DNA from: Bactrocera neohumeralis
Lineage: Eukaryota; Arthropoda; Insecta; Diptera; Tephritidae
Assembly: GCF_024586455.1 (NCBI RefSeq)
Contig: NW_026089623.1
Coordinates: 8,962,204 to 9,026,203 of the forward strand
Reading direction: 5' to 3'
Length of the DNA: 64,000 nt
Part shown: piece by piece, positions 1 through 11,101 of the stretch
Numbering within the stretch: the stretch's first letter is position 1
Layout: each line of letters starts with the position of its first letter
Notes under the pieces: model-generated
What the model saw: only the letters and a program-made list of their open reading frames with translations
Databases searched by the model: none
Told to the model about the DNA's origin: nothing
Position numbers and translations under genes: made by a program

Positions 1-528
1 AGAAGTCCGTATATAAAAACTCTATGAAGAACGGCGAAGGCGGCAAAAACGACAGCGAAGAACTGATAACGAGATTAAAGCCCTCCGTCAACAAACTGAT
101 GGGACCTTATCAGTGCGTCTTAAGGCATGGAAAATCAACAACCGACCATATATTCAACGTGCGCCAAATCTTGGAAAAAGGCATGTGAAAAGACAATCGA
201 CACATACTTCCTCTTGGTCGATTTCAAAGCTTTATTTGACAGAACGACAAGGGGGTGCCTTTATGCCGCGATGTCTGAATTTGGTATACCCGCAAAACTA
301 ATACGGCTGTGAAAAATGACGTTGAGTAATACCAAAAGCTCAGTCAGGATCGGAAAGGCGACTCCCTATCGCGCGACGTCTTCAATCTGATGCTGAAGAA
401 AATAATTCGATCTGCAGAATTTAATCGAGAAGGTACAATCTTCAATAAGATGTACAGCTGCTGGCTTATGCCGATGATATTGATATTAGTGGCCTCAACA
501 CTCGCGCCGTTAGTTCAGCTTTCTCCAG
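1..528 (+). mobile_element. RTE-like non-LTR retrotransposon, reverse-transcriptase part (left half)
   Basis: This is the middle of an RTE-like ORF coding for reverse transcriptase, read on the plus strand. It covers the stretch from the 'finger' motifs through a degenerate YADD-box region (around 470-485, reading Y/C-A-D-D-I-D-I). The same family is better preserved at 42,350-43,390 on the other strand and lines up base for base. Several frameshifts and stops are visible, so it is dead. The copy breaks at about 528, where a LOA element has been inserted, and resumes at about 5,642. Confidence 0.8.
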
Positions 529-545
529 GTAGGTAGGTAGGTAGG
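529..545 (+). repeat. (GGTA)n tail at LOA 3' end
   Basis: About four GGTA units on the plus strand sit exactly at the junction between RTE and the LOA element. LOA and R1/I-group LINEs often end in simple repeats instead of poly(A), so this marks the 3' end of the minus-strand element. Confidence 0.6.
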
Positions 546-639
546 AGTGCAGCCCTATCGGGTTCAATTAGCACTTGATGTGCCATTTTGATACACTATT
601 TGTAGAACCTCCTGTATCTGCTATTACGTTTCACCTTCT

Positions 640-3600
640 CTCTCAAACCATTTTGATGTTTCGATGACACTACTTATGTCCGATACGCTTTTAGTGGAAA
701 TCCATTCAAGGTTTGGTGGCTGATGGTTTCCAAGTGTTTTGTGTCAGATCTGTGCTAGAGCTGGGCATTCGCAGAGAAAGTGGAAGATTGTTTCCTTGTT
801 CCCTGCTACTCCGCAGCCACGGCAGATGTCGTTGTAGGGCATACCCATTTTGGATGCATGTTCACCAAATGACCAGTGCCCTGTTGTGGTAGCTGTTACT
901 CTGTAAACGCTTTTTCTTGGCCTATTTAATAAGTCGTTGGTTCTTTTCCTGTCATATTTTGGCCATAATTATTTAGTTATGGCGCATTTTGTAATGTTTT
1001 TCCACTTGTTATTTGCAACTTGTTGAAATTGTCTATTGATCTCTCCTTTGATCGATCCTAGCGGGCTTGTTATTAGCTCCGCCTCGGATTCGTTGAGGAA
1101 AGATCCTTCCTTTACCTGCTTTTCGTTTTTTTTTTTCGTTACCGAAAATGTTCCTGTGGCCGGGAACCCAGATCAAGTTTAGTTGAAGCTTGTCTTTTAT
1201 TGAGCTTAGTGCCCTCTTGCATTTGTGAACTATGCTGGAATTTGTCATAGGTGAAGACAAGGCCATGAGCGCCGCCTGGCTATCCGTAAATATAGTTGCT
1301 TTATGTATATTCCTGTGGTTTTCTAATAGAACTTCGCAGGCTTTTTCTATGCTTAGTACTTCTGCTTGGAAGATGCTAGCCGAGTTCGGTAGACGTATAG
1401 AGAGAGTCATGCCTAGATCAGCGAAGAATACCCCCGTGCCTACTCCGCAGTCCCTTTTGGACCCGTCGGTATAGACTGAGGTGGTATCTTCTTCTACCAT
1501 TGAACCTCTTCTCCATTCTCGTCTAGATGGTATCCTCACCTGGAAGTGTCTATTGAAATCCAGCTTTGGGAGAATGCGGAGGTGAGCTTATTTAGGATAA
1601 CACTATGTCCGTAGTTCTGCTGATTCCAACCTCCCAATTCTTTTATTCTTATCGCCGCAATAGCGACTGTTTTGTGAATAAAAATGTTCATTGCTAGTTG
1701 ATGCAGGATCACATTGAGCGCATTAGTCGGACATGACTTATTGCTTCAGTAACACCCGCACATGCTGCTCTTTGTATACTATTTAATTTTTTAATGTTGT
1801 ATTGTTTGTTTAGCGCTGGCCACCATACCATAGCTCCATATGTAAGTATAGGTCTTATGACAGCCGTATACATCCACATGATTATACTTGGTTTGAGGCC
1901 CCAATACTTGTTGACGATTCTCTTACAAGTATAGTAGGCCATGTATGCTTTGTTTATTCTTTTTTCTATATTTATTTTCCAGGACAGCTTGGTGTCAATC
2001 TCCACTCCCAAGTATTTAGCTGTGGGGGATAGAGTGAGTGTTGTACCATTTAGTACCGGAAGTTGAAACTGAGGTATTTTGGTTCTGCTTGTGAATATCA
2101 TCAGTTCTGTTTTGTTCGGCTCTTTCCATAATCTCGCTGACTGTTGAAGGAAACATTCCTGATACCAACAACACTATATCGTCTGCATACGCTACTGCTT
2201 TCACTCCTCCACCGTTTAGTTTAGTAGAAGCGGAGAGAGGACTCCCCCTTGAGGCGTTCCTCTACTCACAAAACTTCTTTGTGTTGCAGCGCCGTTTGAA
2301 GCTATAATCTTCCTATTCTCAAGCATCGATAGTATCCATCTGCACACAGTGTCATCTATGCCACCACCATGTGCCAGAGAATTAATTATCGCATTTACTT
2401 CTATGTTATTGAAGGCGCCCTCTATGTCTAGAAAAGCAGCCATGATGTATTGTTTGTGGTGTAGTGATTTTTCAATTACACTTATCACCTCGTGAAGGGC
2501 AGTTTCGGTTGATCGACTTTTATGTACGCTTGTTGGGACTTCGATAACTTCTCCGCCGTTATTGTTCTTACATGTAGATCTATTAGCCTTTCTAGTACCT
2601 TCAGCATAAAGGAGGTAAGGCTTATTCTAAAATCTTTGGCAATCTCGTGTGTTCTTCTGCCTGGTTTTGGAAGGAACACAACTTTCCTCCTTTTCCAACT
2701 TCTTGGGATGTAAGATAGTTGAATGCTAGCTTTGTATATATTTTCAAGCCTTTGAACCATTGGTTCTATCAGTTTTTGCAGCATTATGGGCATAATCCCT
2801 TCAGGACCTGCCGCTTTAAATGGTGCAAAACTATTTATGTCATATTTGATTTTGTTTTTGTCTATTATTTGGCTTCGATAATCAGCTGCGTTCAACAGTG
2901 GCTCTGGTTGAACCCTCGTTAAAGTTGTTTGCTGACTTCCGGGGAAGTGCGTTTTAATTAGTACCTCCAGAGACTCTTTTGCCGAGGAGGTCCAATCACT
3001 TCACTCCGCCCTAAAGTAGCCAGTATTAATATGCTCTTTGGATAGCATTTTGCTCAGCCTAGCGGTTTCTCTGCAACTTTCTATCGATGTGCAGAAAGAT
3101 CTCCATGAGTCGTTTTTAGCTTTCCTGACTGCTTTTTTGTATCTTTTCATAATGTGTTTATATGGCTGCCAGATTTTGGTTCTAAAACTCTGATTGAAAG
3201 CTTTCGTAGTTGTGTTCTCAAATTCTTGAGTTCACTGTTCCACCAAGGAAGAGACTTTCTCTTTTTCAAAAGTATTCAGCTGAGTAGATTTATTGAAAGT
3301 TGTGGTTAAGATTTTTTCCAACTTATCTACTTCTGAATCTAGTTCCTGAGGATTTCTGATACTCTTATTGCCTCCCTTTTCAAGGCATTTGGTCGCTATA
3401 CTGGTAAATTTTTCCCATACTGTTCTTCTAGGGTTCCGGTATGTGAGAGGAACACTGTGTTTCTCACGGATGCTGAAGAGTATCCAGGAGTGATCCGACA
3501 TGAAAGGCTCATCTGATACCCTCCAGTTATCCACAACGAGACTGTCTGTGTCTGTTGATAGCGTGAGGTCAAGCACTTCCTCCCACCCCGGAAACCTATC

Positions 3601-4135
3601 AGAGCTTGTGAAAATAAAAATTGGCTTATCGCCCTTGTTGTATATGTATACTTAGATTACTATTCAGAATATACTGCAAGAGTGACTCACCTCTGGTGTT
3701 TATGCTGGAGCTTCCCCATACGGTGTGCCTTGCGTTTGCATCACACCCTATTAGGACATCTTCCTTCCTGTTCACCTCTACTAGACTGGTGAGCGGGGCC
3801 GGTGGTATGTCTTCGTCATGGGCCAAGTATGCCGAGACCAAGAAGAAGGACTTTTCCTTTTTTTAATTAGGACAAAGAATTGCTTTTATACTTTTATTGA
3901 TAAGAACGCATGCCCTAGGGTTACCTTTGTTCCGTGTGTAAAACAGGTTATAGTTGCTGCTGTTCAGCCCTTTAATGGTATCTTCATTGACCCAGGGCTC
4001 CTGTACCAGGCTGATGTCTATGCCCCCCTCGTTCATGAGGGTTGTCAGATTCGCTGTAGCACTCTTCGAGTGCTGCAGATTTATCTGCACGCATCTTAAG
4101 TTATTGGGCATCTCGGGTTTCTTCGATGCCCACAT
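640..4135 (-). pseudogene. LOA ORF2: endonuclease, reverse transcriptase, RNase H (broken)
   Basis: This is the polyprotein that cleaves target DNA and reverse-transcribes the element. Read from 4,135 downwards: an EEP-type endonuclease begins with QINLQHSKSA, has VQEPWV and GCDANARH (3,626-3,841) and a SDH motif near 3,480. Reverse transcriptase shows KAAGPEGI, FLDIEGAFNN, RGTPQGGVLSP and YADDIVLL (2,895-2,016). RNase H (1,539-1,033) shows VYTDGSK, AEV, TDSQAA and GHRN, but the last Asp region is altered (GNEKKKR). A Cys-rich knuckle with KETIF and CECPAL lies at about 760-860. At least five frame breaks split it. The domain order and RNase H fit LOA/Loa more than R1 or Jockey. Confidence 0.82.
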
Positions 4136-5417
4136 TCCTTAGCAACTGTCTGGCGTCGTCGACCTCTTCCGTGTCGTCTTCGTCAGCCACTTTGTCGCCT
4201 TGGAAGATTTTTAATCTGGCCTTGCGAATTCCGAAGCTGATTTTATAGACAGTCTTCTTGACAGCCTCAATGGACTCATCGCAAAGGGCCACCAGTATTG
4301 GCCTGCTTGCTTTATTAGGTATTTCCTCCTTGATCAGCTGCCATTCATCTATACCAGGTATAGATTTGTTCTGCAGCTTAATACACCTCAGGAGTTTTTC
4401 GCCTGGCTCCTCTAGAGGGGTAGCCACATGCGAGCACGAGGTCTCTTCGGAATGTCCCTGGCGGGTATAAGCCTCAATTGGAGGCCTACAATGGCGTTGC
4501 TGATTTTAGCAACACTACCCGTCAGGAAATCCAGCGAATCCTGGTCCGCGCACTTGATGACCATGTAGCCTCTAAGAATCTCAGAGGAGTCAAACTCCGG
4601 GTGAGGACCTGCAGGATTGTCGAGTACAAGCTTAGCACCATACTCGACAATCTGACGTCGATCTCCACCCATCTTTCCTGTACCGTGCTCGGAGAGGAGG
4701 AATTTTCATCTATGATGACCACTTGCAGGTTATCTCTGGCTACATCGCAGAAATGCCTTGCCGTGGTTGCGCTGCTGTGTCCGCCTTCACTCCGCCTCGG
4801 TTTTTTGGGCAGAGTATCTGGTATTCCTGTAATAGAGCGATTCCTCTCCTGTTTGTTCTCTACTAGAGGTTCCTTTTCAGGTAACTTTCATATTTCTCTA
4901 CTATTGATTTGAGGCGCTTTGTTTCTGCCTCATCAACTGGGGTACCGGCTGCCTGGTCTTTGGCTATCTTCCTTAGTATAAAGACTGCCCTCTGGTATCG
5001 GTTTTTCCTCAGCTGATTCTGGGATTTTTTGCGCTTCTTTTTGTATTCTCCTTTTGCCGCCAGTGCACTTTGGTTGGTGCTCATTGCAGCTTTGGAGGTG
5101 GACGCTTCCTCCCTTGTATCTGTTGTTTTGACTGCTGTATCTACCGGTATAATTTGGTTGGTATGTCCGGAAGTACTCTTACTCGTCTCCTGGCTGGAGG
5201 CAAGTAATTCGTCTTGTTCGGATTCCGTAATTGGAATCCTGTAGTTCATGTCCTTAGTCGTCGCTGCTGTCGTCAATTTGGTTGCTGTAGTTGTTGTTGT
5301 TTTTTTATTATTTCCGTTCATTTTGGTCCCACGAGTAAGCCGGAAAGGGTTGGTTACTCGTCCGCAGAGCTGGTATGCGGAGAGAAGGCTTTTATAGCTC
5401 CGACCTCGCCTGGGCAT
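4136..5417 (-). pseudogene. LOA ORF1 nucleic-acid-binding protein (broken)
   Basis: ORF1 lies just upstream of ORF2 and should encode the RNA-binding partner that packages the LINE transcript. The N-terminal 184 codons (5,417-4,863) are open, rich in Thr, Ala and Ser, then strongly basic (KKKRKKSQNQLRKNRYQR) with a coiled-coil-like tail. Two further frames (4,722-4,522 and 4,672-4,412, then 4,427-4,101) carry the C-terminal half, which includes RPRARMWLP. The split between frames shows at least two frameshifts. The assignment rests on position and composition, not on a catalytic motif. Confidence 0.65.
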
Positions 5418-5641
5418 CGGAGGGGACCGTTCGCGATCAGCTATTTATTACCCCCCGCTGACCATTCAGCCCTCGGCACGGGTACCTCGACACCTTCCTT
5501 GGCTTAGGGTGGTGTTGCTGCGGGTATCCTCATACTTCCACAATAGGAGATGGGCGTAAAACCTAATTCGTAAGATTAGAGTGCGTTTCCTTTGGGATGC
5601 ACACTTTACTCTTACATAAGCCCCTTCGCCACGACAAGGTG

Positions 5642-6085
5642 ACCAACTTCAAAGACTATGTAATGAAGCAAAACAATTAGGTCAGGCAGAGGGCAAGACG
5701 AATATCTCCTGTCATCAAATAAACATTCGTCACATTCGCGACTAGACTAGTAATAATTACAGCACTAGTCGGTTACTTAATATTTATGTTATTCTTTCAC
5801 AAACCGAAATCTTTTACATGGTCAAACTATTGAAATAATTTGAACAATTCTTTTTTATATGTTTTATGTTTTTATAATGTCAGCCTCGAAAGCCAACGCA
5901 GAAAAATTCTTGCACATAGGTGCTACTTCGGACTGAGAAGGCAATTGAGAAGTAAAGTCCTCTCTCGACGAACAAACACCAAAAATAAGTCACTCATTAT
6001 TCCCTTCCTGCTATACGGTGCAGAGGCATGGACGTTGCCTCTGGTTGCAACTGCCGCGCTGTTGTTAACTCGGCTTTAACCGCTT
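5642..6085 (+). mobile_element. RTE-like element, right half after LOA insertion
   Basis: This continues the RTE copy that begins at 1. Positions 5,656-5,745 match the RTE codons for the thumb region (plus-strand GAAGCAAAACA then GGGCAAGACGAA). A foreign stretch lies at 5,746-5,880, and RTE resumes at 5,881-6,080 with LEIQRRI-like, CYFGL and LLYGAEAW coding. A further internal deletion joins ATGGACGTTG directly to the final CGCGCTGTTGTTAACTCGGC segment. Non-functional. Confidence 0.75.
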
Positions 6086-6436
6086 AAGCGGTGTCTACGC
6101 ATGTAAAGGAGTAGAACTGTATATAACCTTTAACACAAAGTTTTACCAGTACCTTAAGGAATTTCCCGGGCTTTGATTCTTGCAAGTTGCTGGATTATGA
6201 AATGTTCGGTTAATCCCAAACTTAGTTATCCCTTACTTGTTTTCTTTTGGGTTTAATAACAGTTTTAACTCAGGTGCAGCAGAGCTGTATAAGAATTAAA
6301 GCCGTGTCAAAAATTCAAGGTGCCCATTATTATAATTAAGTAAAGAAGGGCTAAACACGGGTGCAACCGTACATTTTATACTCTTGACATACATATAGTA
6401 TAAAGTTTGTTACAAAAACGAAAATCATTATACATT

Positions 6437-6806
6437 CTGTCAAGAAAGTATCGGGAATTCTTCATTTCCCCCTCTCATCTCCCGCTTATATGGAAGACAA
6501 GTAAATTTAATGAAAACACTCAACAAATATCATTGTACTGAAACTCGCTGATTAAGCTCCATGTGACTTTTACCTTTCTTCACACTGAAATATCAATTTC
6601 GGGGAACACCTTTCGACTCAATTGAAGACATCAAAACAAATTCGAAGCGAGAGTTGAAGGCCATCCCGGAAAGTGCCAAATGTTTTGGCGATTGGGAGAA
6701 GCGTTGGCACAAGTTATTTTTTTGTTATTTTGAAGACGACAAAATAAATTTGGATGATGATTGAAAAATTTTCGTTTTATTTATAAATTCCCGATACTTC
6801 TTGATA
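6437..6806 (+). mobile_element. Internally deleted mariner with transposase C-terminus
   Basis: Terminal inverted repeats TCAAGAAAGTATCGGGAATT (left) and its near-perfect complement (right, one base missing) bound 370 bp. Inside, 6,597-6,764 stays open and ends in TGA. It encodes the last 56 residues of a mariner transposase (FRGTPFDSIEDIK, then CYFEDDKINLDDD). Everything upstream, including the DD(34)D catalytic core, is deleted. It lies inside a HINE copy. Confidence 0.8.
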
Positions 6807-7974
6807 TAATGTATGTCTGTAGTATGTGAAAGTTGGGGTAGCATCGACCCGACTTTATCTATTTTTCCCAAAACCAAATACTATTAACACGCCATATACA
6901 AAACAAACAGAGAACCTATATGGATTAAAATCAGTATATGCGATATATGCAGTATAAAGTAACCCGGAAGTTTAAATATCTTTATATTGGGTATAAGAAG
7001 ACTAAGGGAAGTATTGACCCGATTCAACTCATTTTTGACATACAGGCATATCATTGTCAGAATTATCACTGAATTTCAATTAAGTACCTATATATCTTAC
7101 ACATCAACCAATATTTCGATCGAAAATCAAATATAAGTACTGGGGCCCAAAAATTCAGTACCTAGGGTCTTGAACAGTTTTTGTTGGATATTAACAAGTT
7201 TTGGTCAGAAGATGGCATACACTAAAGGTATTACTCGTGCGTAGTTTTATTCCGTTATGCTAGTTGCTTCTTGGTTTCTGTACTGGAAAGTGAAAGAGTT
7301 AAGTGGAATTTGAAATGTGCTATTTAGGAAGTAGGCGTGGTTGTTGTCTGATTGCGTCCATTATGGTTCTGTGACATAGGAATATAAGAACGATACCACG
7401 TACGTTTTGGTGAAATCGGTATGTCCGGTCCCGAGATATGGGATTTCACTAAAACTGGGCGGTGCTACGCCCATCGTCCAATTTTCACACCGGCTCCTAT
7501 AAAGCCATCACTATCAGGGAGGTAAAATTTAATTTGTCCGCCGTACTTAGTTATTGTATAATTGGTATAGTTTTTAACAGTGCCAGTGTATCGGGAGTGA
7601 GCAAAGTTATCTTCCGATTTCGTCCATTTTTAAACTGTCAAGAGAAGGCCTTATAATATACATACATATGTGCAGGGCGAATTTGGTTATTGAAGATTTA
7701 TTATACACACCTAACCCATTTGAGAGCGTGGCCGCGACTACTTTTTTATCTTAATTAAGTCCTTAGTTATGTACTTAATATATTTTCGGTTAATAGCGTT
7801 TTGTTGGCGTGGCAGTGCTCCGATCCCATCCACGAACTTTTTTCATCAAGATATTTCAATTTTTACTCCAGTTAAAGCTTGCACGGGCGGACGAACGGAT
7901 AGACAGAGAGTCATCCGTATTTCAACTTTTCTCATCATCCTGATCATTTATATGTATATATATATATATATATA

Positions 7975-8841
7975 GAAAGTGAACAGGACTTTTTGAATAT
8001 AGCGCCCCCTAGTGGCGCCATCTATATGAGCCAACATTAAATTTTGTTTTAAAATTGGTAAAACTTTGACCGAAACGTTCAATTGATGAAACAAGTTTAT
8101 AGCGATGATTGCCTATCCCGTAGCAGAATGCACGAGTGGTTTCAACGTTTTCAAAGTGGTTGCGAGGACATAAATGACGATCAACATGTGGGCCAATCAA
8201 AATCCGTGATCACCGAAAATTCCATCGAAACTGTGTGTGAATTTGTCAAAAATCAGCCGAAATCATCACTGAAATTCATATAAATGGAATTGAACATCTC
8301 CAAAACATCGACTGCCGACCAAGAATTCCTCAGAATCCAACATTCGAAGAACATCATTAAAGAGGTCAAAAAAGACAAAAATTTCATTTACAATATTGCG
8401 ACTGGTGACGAATTGTGGTGTTTCCAATATGATTCCGAAACGAAACGCCAGGATGCTGAATGGAAGGCACCGGACGAGCCGAAACCCAAAAAATCGCTCA
8501 TGGAGAAGTCAAAAGTAAAGACAATGCTGATTTGTTTTTATGTTTCCAAGGGTATTGCCCACAATTTGTTCTACCTGGCCGAAACCGTTAATGCGGTATT
8601 CTACCTTGGAGTTTTGAAGTGTTCGGCCCGAACATCGCGAAGATGAAAATTGGCGTTTGTTGCACGATAATGCGCCGTCTCATCGAGCTAAAACACTCGT
8701 TCGACATGCTTTTGGATCGTGCAAAAAGCTGTGTTGAAGCAGAAGGACACTATTTTGATTAAAATAAATTGATTTTGCCGAAAAAACCATTTGTTCTGTT
8801 TTTCTTTTTAAAGTAATGTTTACTTTGGAACGCACCTTGTA
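7975..8841 (+). mobile_element. Degenerate mariner element
   Basis: The transposase starts near 8,083 (YSDDCLSRSRMHEWFQRF, the N-terminal helix-turn-helix). It has an in-frame TAA at 8,281-8,283 and continues in the same frame with GDELWCFQYDSETKRQ (first catalytic Asp) to 8,646. A frameshift then gives LHDNAPSHRAKTL (second Asp) at about 8,665-8,700. The YSPDLAP region with the third Asp is deleted. The right TIR ends with GGAACGCACCTTGTA, and the left TIR is truncated. It sits in the TA microsatellite of HINE copy 1. Confidence 0.8.
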
Positions 8842-8940
8842 TGTACATATATATTTCCCTATATCTAGTTTAAGAATATACGCACAACGTTAGGTGAATA
8901 AAAATATTATACTCTGTAGCAACAGGTTGCAAGAGTATAC

Positions 8941-11100
8941 AAATACGAAACGATTAAATAATGAATACGTTAAAAAGCTAACCAAAAAGCGGAAAGCATT
9001 TATATTGGGTATCCGTTAACTACGAAAAGGTCTAAATCGTATCACTTTTTAATATTTACCCTCGTATTCATTTTAATGATGACATGAACTGTTAAGGTAG
9101 TTTGAATCAGGGATAATGGGATGCCCAACTTATTCCAGTGTGAGAGCGACTCAAAATAATCGTTTTTTAATAACATTTTATATTGTGGACAGATCGAACA
9201 AAATAAGAACTTTTGGGAATTTAAATTAAAACACCCAACATTTATTACGATTGCAAATTATCAGATATTGGACTTTTAATATATGGCGAAACTACTTATA
9301 TCCTTTTTATGATTTTATGGCATATTAAAGCAACTGACATTTGAACTTCCAATACTTAATAAAGTGAATTAAGCCTATTAACTCTCAATTAATAAATGTT
9401 TTTACTCATTTTTAATTGAAAATTAAATTAATTAAATGCATCATTAAACAAAACGTTTCATCAAATACATTTTTATTTCGCATTTTCTTTAATTTCAACG
9501 TTTTACATTTATTAGCGATCTTAAACGGCAGCAACCAATCCCCCCGTTCGCATATATTTTTGGTAGAATTTCATTATGGCCATTCCAGTCATTCCAATTC
9601 CAAAACCTCAAAACTTACCCAATCCAGTGAACTGTCAAAGTTCGGTAGGTGAGTGATTCTCACATTCCCATGACAGGAAAGTTGGGCAGCTCTTTATCTC
9701 TGGTTTAAATAGTAAGAAATAAGGGCTAAACACAGGTGGTGCCGAACTTTTCATGACTTTGATGCATTTGTATGTATACCGCTCCTTTTCGGTTGAATTT
9801 AACGTTACTGTATTTTTTGTATCTTTTACCATCTTTATGAGAATCCCTTATACCATGTTCAGACCGACACTAATATACGCGAAAACTCTCTGTGCGACTC
9901 TAATTTAGCACCACCTACTTGCCAGCATTGGAAATCTATTACATTATCACAGCTGGTTTAGACACGACAAAGAGAAAAAAATGTAAACAAACAAATGAAT
10001 TCACCTGAAAATCGACTTCCCAATATATCCTTTATTTCCATTATATGGAAAATATTTAAAAGAAGACGGCTTTTATAACCAAATACCATATAACAATGCT
10101 TCCCTTTAATAAATATTAATCGTTGTGAATTGTTGAATGGCAAAAACATCTGTCCACTGGCAGTGAGAACGGGCTAGATTAGTGAAGACATTAAATGTAA
10201 TTATTTATATATTATTTATTAGCTAATAAAAAATAATATGTATTATTATTTTTGATGCAGTGTTTTGTCTCTCGCCTCTACATGTTTAAACACAATTTAG
10301 TGCGTCCTTAGCAATTTTTTTTACATAAATAATTAGATTTGCAGTGATTTCAACATAATTCTTTTCACACATTTACTCTTACATACATATGTTGCATTAG
10401 TTATGGGAGGCCTGTATACTACTTCAATCACTTTAGATGGCGGGTCATTCCCATTAGAAAAACCATTGGAAATATACTGGGTTATGCTACTTATAGGTTC
10501 AGCTCCAAACACACGTTTTCTTTTTTCTACAGCTCTTTGTGAGCTTTGGCTTACTGTGAGAAATCCAGACGTCCAGATCCATCTTGATCTTCATCTTTAT
10601 CTTTCCTTGGTATTTACATAATTCCTTGGCTTCTCTGTGCTGTTTTAGTGCCAATTCTTGTTACATTGCCTAGCCATCTTTTTCGCTGCGCCTTGATAAA
10701 TCGTTTAGCTTTTAAGATAAACCAGCTTAAAAATTGTCAAATCGAACCAAATATGTACAATAGCTGTTGAACTCTCAGATATTTTATTGAAATTCGGAGG
10801 GGATCTTTTCCTGTTAATATTATGCTGTTATGACAAAAATCGGTAAAATTGGGTCAATACTTCCTCTAGTTTTAAAAAAAATTCCAAAAATATGTGAAAT
10901 TGATATATGAACTGCATTAACTTCCATATACTATATGTATATGTGACCTGGTCTACGAAAAGGGAGCTAACGTGCGAAAAAAAAAAATTGCTGGGAAACA
11001 GCTGTTAAAAATCTCATCTTCCATCCGAATCAACTAAAAAGTGAAAATGATTTTGCTTATAATACTAATATACTAGTCCCGATATATAATATTAAATATA
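8941..11100. other. AT-rich stretch, mostly unassigned, with HINE scraps
   Basis: No convincing gene was found in about 2.1 kb. A short HINE 5' scrap (AAGGGCTAAACACAGGTGGTGCC) lies at about 9,713-9,830, and HINE-like internal sequence (GAATTCGGAGG, TTGGGTCAATACTTCC) is faintly visible at 10,780-10,870. On the minus strand 10,385-10,550 has a short coding-like stretch (KRKRVFGAEPISSITQYI) that I do not recognise. It is flanked by stops and has no supporting structure. Confidence 0.4.
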
Positions 11101-11101
11101 A

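Larger units (their letters stand above)
529..5641 (-). mobile_element. LOA-clade non-LTR retrotransposon nested in RTE
   Basis: This is a nearly full-length LOA/Bilbo-type LINE on the minus strand. In order it has a 5' region (about 5,641-5,420), a basic ORF1, then ORF2 with apurinic endonuclease, reverse transcriptase, RNase H and a C-terminal Cys-rich knuckle. It ends at low coordinates in a short (CCTA)n run. RTE sequence lies on both sides: ...GCTTTCTCCAG before it and the continuing codons (GACTA...GAAGCAAAACA) after it, so it inserted into the RTE. Frameshifts split both ORFs, so it is not active as it stands. The exact 5' end and a target duplication could not be fixed by eye. Confidence 0.85.
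6337..8940 (+). mobile_element. HINE/mini-me-like Helitron-related repeat, copy 1 (with two mariner insertions)
   Basis: The copy starts with the family signature AAGTAAAGAAGGGCTAAACA, runs through the GGCGTGG and CTACGCCC boxes (7,331-7,470), a diverged tandem GACG-type tract (7,890) and a TA microsatellite (7,952-7,974). It ends with the 3' hairpin TATACTCTGTAGCAACAGGTTGCAAGAGTATA near 8,910-8,940. It has no coding capacity. The layout (microsatellite core, 3' hairpin) resembles dipteran mini-me/DINE-1 elements, which are considered non-autonomous Helitron-like elements. Mariner remnants interrupt it at 6,437-6,806 and 7,975-8,841. Confidence 0.65.

Noticed and set aside
9416..9652. 78-codon plus-strand frame in AT-rich DNA
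   Set aside because: Low-complexity composition, no similarity I recognise and no gene signals around it.
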